Assembly (NCBI GenBank): GCA_900128395.1
Contig: LT649464.1
Location: 573-24,433 of the forward strand
DNA: 23,861 nucleotides
Direction: 5' to 3'
Source of the DNA: Stramenopiles sp. TOSAG23-2
Taxonomy: Eukaryota; Sar
Each line of letters starts with the position of its first letter. Positions within the stretch are counted from its first letter, which is position 1. Below are positions 18,178 through 23,861 of the stretch, piece by piece. Under the pieces are notes generated by a model, which was not told the origin of the DNA, made no database searches, and saw nothing but the letters and a program-made list of their open reading frames with translations. Position numbers and translations under genes: made by a program.

Positions 18178-18940
18178 TCATCCTGGTACAAATAATGGAT
18201 TTCAAAATGCAAGTTTAACGCCATTATCATTGTTGTATAATGATGTTTCAGTTTTGGAAAATCATCATGCAGCAACTACATGTAAGATATTAAGTCAAGC
18301 TAATTGTCAATTTATAGTAACAGAAAAAAAGTCAATTTTAAAATATTTTCGATCAACAATCATTAAAGCAATATTAGCAACAGATATGGTACACCATGCA
18401 AAGAAAGTAAAGGATGTTCGTGATATTGCTAGAAAAATGATCAAAGCTAGGGAAACTAATGAGGTGGTAGAACCATTTGATATTTCAGATGAAAATAGCC
18501 GTATGTTATTGTGTTCAATTGTCATACATTCTGCTGATTTATCGAATCCTGTTATCTATGATTTTGAAGTTGTCTACAAATGGGCTAGTATGGTGTGTGA
18601 AGAATTTCATGCGCAAACGGTAATGGAAAAAGAGGCTGGATTGCCTGTAACAGCATATTTAGTTGGGGTAACTGAAAATATTCGAAAAGCGAAATTACAA
18701 ATTAGTTTTTATGATTATGTTATAACTCCATGGTACGAAGCAGTAGCAGGCTGTCTTCCTAAAGCTAGGTTGATATTTAGTAATATTGAAGTAAATCGTC
18801 GACATTGGGTTGATATTGCTAGAGGAACGGATCCAGAGGAAAAAATTAAACAAATAAAAGAAGCAAAAAGTGTTGGTTTTAGGCAAAGAAGAGGTAGAGT
18901 TCGAACGAGTAGTTTATTGGGGATTGGTACGCCGAAATAA
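18173..18940 (+). pseudogene. 3',5'-cyclic nucleotide phosphodiesterase, C-terminal two thirds of the catalytic domain
   Basis: PDEs of this class (PDEase_I, HD superfamily) hydrolyse cAMP or cGMP to the 5'-monophosphate at a two-metal site. From 18173 the frame reads IDHPGTNNGFQ, LLYNDVSVLENHHAATTCKI, ILATDMVHHAK, LLCSIVIHSADLSNP (carrying the third metal Asp) and WYEAVAGCLPKA, to the natural C-terminal end with a basic RRGRVRTSS tail and TAA at 18940. These motifs and spacing are typical. What is missing is everything before: the HNxxHA motif and the His-Asp pair that should precede IDHPG. Here IDHPG follows a GAA microsatellite, the residue at the metal-Asp position would be Asn, and the frame has no upstream ATG (stop at 18140). 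So either the gene is truncated or internally deleted, or a distant exon exists that I cannot see. The reading frame after 18173 shows no decay, so the break, if real, is recent. Confidence 0.8.
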
Positions 18941-19209
18941 ATAAAAATATATATTATAAAATATATTAATATTTACGAACGTATTAATATACTTCGTATA
19001 TAATATGCATTAATGTATAATTTGAGTTTACGCACATAAATCTATTTTTTAAATTTACTCAATGATACGTAATTCCTACTCCTTCAAAAGAATACAATAA
19101 CCTTTGAAATAATCTATCATACGAGTATCTTATCATATCTCACACTAGTGTGTTGATAATGCATATTTTAATTTCTTTTAGTTTTTTTATAATTACACGC
19201 ACGCGCACC

Positions 19210-20223
19210 CTATAATTTACTTTTACTACTGAGTAACATACTTTGTTGAAAATTTTCCATATCTTTCATTTCTTGTTCAGTTGAACGTCTACGTTTTGCT
19301 GCATAACTTCTATATGCATTAATATAAAATTCAGGAGTTTGGGAAGTTTCTTTCATAGATTCTCTTTTTCTAGAAGATTCCAACATATTTTTTAATTTAC
19401 TAATTTCTTCGCAATTGTCTGGCAACAAAATAAAATTGCGATAAAATTTTAAATTTGTCGAAAACCGATCTAGAAATGGTATTAATGAAGTATCTGCTAA
19501 AGATATCTCATCACCAAATAAATATGGGCCATCAAGATCAAACTCACAAAACAGTTTGTTTGTTTCAACCATTTTTTTCCAAACCTTTGCAGCGATCTGT
19601 GTGTCAGTTTCTGGATTTTGATTCGATAATAACTGATAGAAAGATGGGATAAGACCAATCGTTGCAACCTTTGCAATGTTTTGTCGCATTGTTGCTCTCT
19701 TCATAGTATCAGAGGGTATGATTTGAGAGTGATTTTTACTACCAAACTTTTGAAATAAATGCTCGGAGATAACATCATTTTCATATGTACCTTTCAATGC
19801 CATAAACGGTTCTGAATTGTCTAGCAACGTCGGGATAGTTGCTATTGGAGATATATTTTCTTTGTACCAAACAGGCTTGTCATTACTAACCCAAAGCTGT
19901 CCACGCTCCGGTTTTTCAATAAAATCAACATGTACGTATTCAATTGGCGCAGTCAACTCTTTAGCTACAATCCATGATCGATGGGCAAACGGGCATAGAC
20001 CTATTATTATTATTACATTGATATATATATAGTTTAAGTTAGTTTGCAGTGACTTTGCATGGCTGAAAGGTTAGACGGGAGAGTTTTACTTACGGTTACT
20101 AACAAATTTCAAGCCAGTATTCAAATAATGTATAGGCGCATTTTCTGCATTCGTCGCTGCAGTTATTTGTACTTGTGATGTCTCACAGCATTGTACTAAA
20201 TCGTCCTTGTTGGTAGTAATCAT
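19210..20223 (-). CDS. Omega-like glutathione transferase with PTS1, two exons
   Basis: Exon 1 is 20223-20094 (130 nt) and exon 2 is 20000-19210 (791 nt), giving 306 residues. The intron is 20093-20001 (GTAAGT to TAG); it splits an Arg codon and restores NRLCPFAHRSWIVAKEL. The exon-2 frame alone lacks an ATG before that motif, which supports the splice. The N-terminal thioredoxin-like domain carries CPFA (Cys46), as in omega-class/glutaredoxin-like GSTs that use a catalytic Cys, and IPTLL with the cis-Pro (Pro100) that binds the gamma-Glu part of glutathione. The C-terminal helical domain includes LDGPYLFGDEISLADTSLIP, a strong GST-C signature, from about residue 200. The protein ends KSKSKL-type with SKL (304-306), a canonical type-1 peroxisomal targeting signal. 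Probable role: glutathione-dependent thiol transfer or reduction in peroxisomes; the localisation is inferred from the tripeptide only. Confidence 0.92.
20001..20093 (-). other. 93-nt spliceosomal intron in the GST gene
   Basis: The donor is GTAAGT at 20093, immediately after AGTAACC. The acceptor is AATAATAG ending at 20001. CTAAC at 20042-20038 lies about 37 nt before the acceptor as a branch-site candidate. It is a phase-1 intron; removing it joins two coding-like frames into the CPFA motif. It is the only well-supported intron in the window. Confidence 0.92.
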
Positions 20224-20324
20224 TCGGTTTCGTGAAAAACAAAATTGTTCATCAATGCATACGTATCTATCTAGCTACATATATAAAATAGATGTTTTTT
20301 GTTCTCTTTATTATTAATAATTTT

Positions 20325-20343
20325 GCTGGCCAGGCTGGCCAGC
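20325..20343. repeat. Near-perfect 19-nt palindrome
   Basis: GCTGGCCAGGCTGGCCAGC has 9-bp perfect arms around a central G. It is strikingly GC-rich in this AT-rich context. Confidence 0.9.
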
Positions 20344-20393
20344 TTTGTTGCACCACCTTTTTGTGCTTTTAGTAGATTTAGGATGATTAAGGA

Positions 20394-20459
20394 GATAGCC
20401 TGGACGATCAGATGTAAATCGTATTAATACCAGAGAGGATACCTGCTATCCAGGCTATC
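20394..20459. repeat. 11-bp perfect inverted repeat
   Basis: GATAGCCTGGA at 20394-20404 is the exact reverse complement of TCCAGGCTATC at 20449-20459, with a 44-nt loop. GCTATCC is also directly repeated at the right arm. Confidence 0.85.
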
Positions 20460-20491
20460 CCCTAGCCAGGCCCATTTGGGCAGGCTAGGGG
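20459..20491. repeat. Strong GC-rich hairpin
   Basis: CCCCTAGCC (20459-20467) pairs with GGCTAGGGG (20483-20491) over 9 bp. An inner GCCC/GGGC stem closes on an ATTT loop. It could be a transcript terminator-like or recombination structure, or the end of a foldback element; its function is unknown. Confidence 0.88.
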
Positions 20492-20545
20492 GAATTCCGG
20501 GTAAATTAAATACAATTGTAGAATATAAAATAGTTAAGTTTACTT

Positions 20546-20929
20546 TTAATCCCAACCAGATCGATCGCTATCAAAACTCTCTGCATCGGTATCTTCCTCA
20601 TTTTCATCTAATTCGTTTTCCTCTGCAACACTGCTATTCTCTCCTTCTTCCTCATCGTCGTCGCTAATTATAAAATCTTTTAAGGAACCTTCACTTCGAC
20701 TATCACAACTTCTGTCTGATTTGGACATTACAGATACACGTTCCGTTTCGTCGAAGTCAGAACAATTATCGTCATCCTTAAAAGTTCTGTCTCTATTTTC
20801 ATTTGCTTGTTCATCTGAAAAACGAATTATTGCTTTTTTGACTCGCTTTTTTACACGGTTATGCTCTTCCAGATTTTCTACTGTTAAATCCACGATCTTA
20901 CGTTTATTTAAAACACTTTCAACGTTCAT
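20546..20929 (-). CDS. Acidic, probably nuclear protein of unknown function
   Basis: 127 residues from the ATG at 20929; the same frame is open to 21127, but the added residues look non-coding and overlap the divergent ORF. The N-terminal 45 residues are basic with a nuclear-localisation-like stretch (HNRVKKRVKK). The rest is strongly acidic and Ser-rich, with SLKDFIISDDDEEE near 93-106. The end is DRSGWD. It has no catalytic motif and no signal peptide. It diverges from the 21010 ORF with only 80 bp between start codons, an unusually compact arrangement for this window. Basic-plus-acidic proteins with DFI..DD motifs occur both in chromatin factors and in large DNA viruses. Given the neighbouring terminase-like fragment, a viral origin is possible but unproven. 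Confidence 0.6.
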   Translation of the reverse strand: MNVESVLNKRKIVDLTVENLEEHNRVKKRVKKAIIRFSDEQANENRDRTFKDDDNCSDFDETERVSVMSKSDRSCDSRSEGSLKDFIISDDDEEEGENSSVAEENELDENEEDTDAESFDSDRSGWD

Positions 20930-21009
20930 AGTCTTGTTTCTTTGTTTTTTATTCGTTATCCCCAATATATAATGCTTTTTTTTGTCTTGAAACTGTTTTA
21001 GGAAGTGAC

Positions 21010-21216
21010 ATGGTAGAATTAACAGAAGAAGAATTTTCAAACTTAAAGGTGCCAAGCAGTGCTTCCAATTTAATTGATAGTGATGGAGAATTATGTTACG
21101 ATTCAATTGAAGAATCTGAAGAAACACATCTGCATAGTGTCATGGGTTTTCATGAACCTCCATTTCAACCATATCCTGAAAAACAAAGTTATTCTAAAAG
21201 TATATATAAGTATTAA
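21010..21216 (+). CDS. Short ORF of unknown function, possibly a 5' exon
   Basis: 68 residues from the ATG at 21010, acidic (LTEEEFSNLK, LIDSDGELCYDSIEESEETH) then Pro/Gln-rich (HEPPFQPYPEKQSYSK), ending in AT-rich codons at TAA 21214-21216. A GTATAT near 21200 could be a donor for an intron ending at the clear acceptor at 21341. That join, however, gives the wrong phase for the terminase-like frame and a stop after seven codons. It is probably a genuine coding piece because of its composition and the divergent ATG, but its gene context is unresolved. No homology is recognised. Confidence 0.45.
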   Translation: MVELTEEEFSNLKVPSSASNLIDSDGELCYDSIEESEETHLHSVMGFHEPPFQPYPEKQSYSKSIYKY

Positions 21217-21246
21217 TTTATTTGATGTATTGAGACCAATAAACTA

Positions 21247-21247
<1 letters not shown>

Positions 21248-21278
<31 letters not shown>
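21248..21278. repeat. (ACT)n microsatellite
   Basis: About ten CTA/ACT units, inside the putative intron between the 21010 ORF and the terminase-like fragment. Confidence 0.9.
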
Positions 21279-21309
21279 GTTTTTAACAGACTAACCAAAC
21301 ACATTTATT

Positions 21310-21341
21310 TACTAACCTTATGATTTTTACTATACGTTTAG
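21310..21341 (+). promoter_or_regulatory. Branch site and 3' splice acceptor
   Basis: TACTAAC (21310-21316) is followed by a T-rich tract and the acceptor CGTTTAG ending at 21341. This matches the yeast-type branch consensus and resembles the intron of the GST gene. It lies exactly at the point where the terminase-like frame opens, since the TAG at 21339-21341 is itself an in-frame stop. Confidence 0.7.
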
Positions 21342-21551
21342 CTTTTGAAGAAACAATTACTTAATTTTAAACGCGTTGTGGTACACCCTAATAGAGGATT
21401 TCAACTACCAAAAATTGTGTATACTGGGAAATTTAAGGGAGGTCAGGATGACATTATAATGGCACTGACTATGGCAATATTTTTTACTATAGAATTTTGT
21501 ACGGAAAGACTCGAAGGTGTTCCCTATGATATGTTTGATGGTACTTCCTAA
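21342..21551 (+). pseudogene. Terminase large-subunit-like C-terminal nuclease fragment (candidate endogenous viral element)
   Basis: A 69-codon frame with no ATG, beginning at the splice acceptor and ending TAA at 21549-21551. It reads LLNFKRVVVHP, a strand, then KIVYTGKFKGGQDD followed by the hydrophobic helix IIMALTMAIFF. A GK..GG.DD motif leading into a hydrophobic helix is the pattern of the last metal-binding acidic pair of the RNase H-fold nuclease in large terminases (herpesviruses, mirusviruses, tailed phages), which package DNA into capsids. The ATPase half and earlier nuclease motifs are not in the window, so only the 3'-most exon or remnant is present. Composition is coding-like and the motif is uninterrupted. 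An RNase H-like resolvase is an alternative. The family call rests on one short motif and is moderate only. Confidence 0.5.
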
Positions 21552-21561
21552 TTAATGTTAC

Positions 21562-21732
21562 AAAAAAACACTGGACATCCAATAAATTAGTATAGACGTA
21601 GCATTAGGTAAAAAACCATGAAATATATACAACGAGAATAGCACTAAGTGGCAATTTTACCATTTTTATTTTTCACAAAAAAAACACTGGTCATCCAATA
21701 AATTAGTATAGACGTAGCATTAGGTAAAAAAA
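21562..21732. repeat. Pair of 54-bp direct repeats
   Basis: Copy 1 (21562-21615) and copy 2 (about 21678-21731) share ATCCAATAAATTAGTATAGA and the flanking A-runs. They are identical except for A versus T after CACTGG. The offset is 116 bp. They start 10 bp after the terminase-like stop codon. The spacing is unlike the tandem duplications elsewhere; they may mark a duplicated insertion footprint or a 3' UTR repeat. Confidence 0.9.
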
Positions 21733-22050
21733 TCACACTTTTTTTTATTTAAATTACTAGTACTGCTTCTCTATTCATATGTACAGTATGTAAGTGTATA
21801 TATATATATTATATATTTGTGTTTTGGATGTATATATGTATTTATATTTCATTATTTTTTGTATTATATATATTTGTATATGATTTTATCTATTTTAAAC
21901 TATGATCCGAAAGTATCCGGTTCAAGTGGGACTTATACATTTTTGTGTCTAGGGAGGTTTCCATTTTCTTTTCTACCGATTCTTACGTTCTATTTGTTTT
22001 TTTATTAAACGATAACACTTTATTTTATATTGGATTTTGTCAGCCAATAT
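21733..22050. other. AT-rich spacer downstream of the LRR gene
   Basis: Nothing recognisable beyond TATATA runs. It contains the LRR gene's 3' flank. Confidence 0.5.
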
Positions 22051-23861
22051 TTAATATATTATTTCAACGCCATTCCTTTTCATGGACTTTTTCACGGACT
22101 TTAACATGTTTTTCGCTTTTTCTTTTAAATCCCCCTTATCTTTATCCCAATCGCTGTAATTGCTTTTTAACGTAATACTTTTCAACGAGGTGTTGGCGTT
22201 GAATTTTAATGCATCTACTATTGCAATTATTCCTGAATAATCACTTTTGAACTCAACTCCTTCTGGACAAAGACTTGTTTTTCTTCCATCTGTATGTCTA
22301 AATGGGTTATTGGTATTTGCAATATGTGTCCATCCACCACCTTTTGACATAAAGAGGTGACTATTTGATAAATCAATAGTTTTCAACGAGGTGTTGAACT
22401 TAAGGTCTAATGACAATAATTTACCATCTACAGGTTGCAAGTGATTCTTCTTTATCTCTGTTTCATCTTCTTTGATTCCACATACAGATTTTAAATTTTC
22501 ACTTCCTTCAAACGCTATTTTTATTGCTTCAAATCCTTCCTCGGATATTTGGTTCTTTAACAAGTTAATACTTTTCAATGAGGTGTTGACCTTTATCATT
22601 TTTGCCAATTTTATTGCACCTACAGAACTAAACAAATTACTTTCTAAATTTAATTCTTCCAACACACAATTCTTATTTTCTTGAATATTTTTTGCAATTA
22701 TAGTTGCAACTTTATCATTAATTTTACTATGTTCTAAACCAATATGTTTCAACGAGGTGTTGACCTTTAGCATTTCTACCAACGATCTTGCACCTTCAGC
22801 ACCAATTAAATTCTTATTCAACTTAAAAATTTTCAACGAAGTATTGACCTTTAGCATTTCTGCCAATGCTTTTGCACCTTCCTCCTCAATGTTTAAATTA
22901 TGGCCTAAATTTAATTCTTCCAACACACAATTCTTATTTTCTTGAATACCTTTTGCAATTGCACTTGCACCTTCATCACCTATGGAATTATCATATAAAT
23001 TAATAATTTTCAACGAGGTGTTGACCTTTAGCATTTCTGCCAATGCTTTTCCACCTTCATCCTCAATTGCATTTTTTCTTAAATTTAATTCTTCCAACAC
23101 ACAATTCTCATTTTCTTGAATACCTTTTGCAATCGCAATTGCACCTTCCTCACGAATCCCCTCTCTGTACCTATTATATAAATTAATACTTTTCAACGAG
23201 GTGTTGACCTTTAATGCCTCTGCAATTGCAATTATTCCATCGAAACATACAATATAATCATCTTCTTCAGCCTTCCAATTTGCACCCTCATGTTCAACTA
23301 TTTGTCCATTTATATATGGTAAGGTGGTCAATTGATTCCTTTCTACATGCTTACAAACTAAATTATTACTTGAAAAATTAATATTTTTCAACGAGGTATT
23401 GACCTTTAACGCATCTACAATTGCTATTATTCCAGTTGCATCATACGTTCCGTTTTTATGGCTATCCAATCCACAAAGTTGATTTTCTGATAAATCAATA
23501 TTTTTCAACGAGGCGTTGAACATAAGGTCTAATGCTACTAATTTTCCATCTACAGGTTGTAAATCATCATACGGCTTTGTTTCCAACCAATATTTACCCG
23601 AATTACCCGATAAATCTTTTTCTGTTTCATCTTCTTTGATTCCACATACAGATTTTAAATTTTCATTTCCTCCAAACGCTATTTTTATTGCTTCTAATCC
23701 TTCATTGGCTATTTGGTTCCTTAACAAGTTGATACTTTTCAACGAGGTGTTGACCTTTATCATTTCTGCCAATGATTTTCCACCTTCATCCTTAATTTCA
23801 TTACTACCTAAATTTAATTCTTCCAACACACAATTCTTATTTTCTTGAATACCTTTTGCAA
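22051..23861 (-). CDS. Leucine-rich-repeat protein (ribonuclease-inhibitor type), 5' end outside the window
   Basis: The frame is open across the window edge (the GTG at 23829 is an internal Val codon, since AKGIQENKNC continues upstream), so only the C-terminal 603 residues are seen. The stop TAA is at 22051-22053. It consists of ribonuclease-inhibitor/NLRC3-like LRRs in which a VNTSLKSINL-type strand occurs ten times. Four of these alternate with NCVLEELNL strands and AEGA-type helices (EGASAIAKGIQE, EGAKALAEML). Two longer irregular modules carry NLKSVCGIKEDETE, LQPVDGKL and LDL.FN.SLK. This forms a solenoid for protein-protein binding; the ligand is unknown. No kinase, NACHT or transmembrane segment is present in the visible part. 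Such LRR proteins are abundant in algae and other protists. The DNA-level repeat CAACGAGGTGTTGACCTTTA recurs throughout, so the copies are young or homogenised. The C-terminus is basic. Confidence 0.93.
   Translation of the reverse strand, partial: AKGIQENKNCVLEELNLGSNEIKDEGGKSLAEMIKVNTSLKSINLLRNQIANEGLEAIKIAFGGNENLKSVCGIKEDETEKDLSGNSGKYWLETKPYDDLQPVDGKLVALDLMFNASLKNIDLSENQLCGLDSHKNGTYDATGIIAIVDALKVNTSLKNINFSSNNLVCKHVERNQLTTLPYINGQIVEHEGANWKAEEDDYIVCFDGIIAIAEALKVNTSLKSINLYNRYREGIREEGAIAIAKGIQENENCVLEELNLRKNAIEDEGGKALAEMLKVNTSLKIINLYDNSIGDEGASAIAKGIQENKNCVLEELNLGHNLNIEEEGAKALAEMLKVNTSLKIFKLNKNLIGAEGARSLVEMLKVNTSLKHIGLEHSKINDKVATIIAKNIQENKNCVLEELNLESNLFSSVGAIKLAKMIKVNTSLKSINLLKNQISEEGFEAIKIAFEGSENLKSVCGIKEDETEIKKNHLQPVDGKLLSLDLKFNTSLKTIDLSNSHLFMSKGGGWTHIANTNNPFRHTDGRKTSLCPEGVEFKSDYSGIIAIVDALKFNANTSLKSITLKSNYSDWDKDKGDLKEKAKNMLKSVKKSMKRNGVEIIY

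Larger units (their letters stand above)
20224..20545. other. Spacer with a cluster of GC-rich inverted repeats
   Basis: Between the GST start and the stop of the 20546-20929 ORF. The 20224-20300 part is presumably the GST promoter. From 20325 to 20491 it is much richer in G+C than any other spacer here and contains three separate inverted repeats, listed below. No coding frame is supported. Confidence 0.6.

Noticed and set aside
9600-20440. Scattered TACCWGGT-like sites in spacers (e.g. near 9630, 10139, 14450, 17555)
   Set aside because: The motif is short and variable, and copies also fall in coding DNA. Without a genome-wide count I cannot call it a regulatory element.
21040-21551. Splicing the 21010 ORF directly to the terminase-like frame
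   Set aside because: The best donor (GTATAT at 21200) leaves one extra base while the acceptor at 21341 is phase 0, giving a stop after seven codons. In-phase GTs (e.g. GTGCCA) are poor donors.
21900-21945. tRNA-like T-arm (GGTTCAAGT)
   Set aside because: The flanking bases pair poorly and no D-arm, anticodon arm or acceptor stem can be drawn.
22472-23848. Repeated plus-strand ORFs antisense to the LRR gene, each ending in the same short sequence
   Set aside because: They are periodic antisense shadows produced by the LRR repeats.

Overview
This is an AT-rich nuclear window from a unicellular eukaryote. The evidence is a 26S proteasome ATPase, a membrane-anchored peptidyl-tRNA hydrolase, a calpain, a cyclic-nucleotide phosphodiesterase domain, a PTS1-tagged glutathione transferase, and one clear 93-nt GT-AG intron with a CTAAC branch site. 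TAA, TAG and TGA all end genes, so the code looks standard. Genes are mostly intron-free, coding DNA is visibly richer in G+C than the very AT-rich spacers, and the leucine-rich-repeat style and myristoylated calpain resemble those of algae and other protists (stramenopile/haptophyte-like). I cannot fix the lineage.

Layout. 354-7648 (+): two long ORFs separated by only 2 nt and in different frames: a 758-residue protein of unknown function, then a 1671-residue multidomain protein (degenerate alpha/beta-hydrolase, coiled coils, six IQ motifs, SAM, ankyrin repeats). 7891-9147 (-): proteasome ATPase RPT3. 9148-10722: spacer with two tandem duplications and one weak candidate exon. 10723-11514 (-): four-helix membrane protein. 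12329-12955 (+): peptidyl-tRNA hydrolase 2. 13413-14063 (-): secreted or membrane protein with a probable frame break at its 3' end. 14704-17286 (-): calpain with a complete Cys-His-Asn triad and an N-myristoylation motif. 17932-18940 (+): broken or 5'-truncated PDE gene. 19210-20223 (-): two-exon omega-like glutathione transferase ending in SKL.

20224-22050 is unlike the rest. It has GC-rich hairpins, a short acidic ORF (-), a divergent short ORF (+), then an ATG-less fragment preceded by a textbook 3' splice site. That fragment reads like the C-terminal nuclease end of a herpesvirus/mirusvirus/tailed-phage-type large terminase. A 54-bp direct repeat pair follows. I read this as a decayed endogenous viral insertion, the most unusual part of the window. 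From 22051 to the window end (-) lies a 5'-partial leucine-rich-repeat gene built by repeated internal duplication.

Apart from the 354-7648 pair, I see no shared pathway; the genes look like ordinary independent nuclear genes. Several loci (2561-2633, 13436-13450, 18140-18177, 21200-21345) show frame changes between neighbouring open frames. Each should be checked for indel errors before being read as biology.
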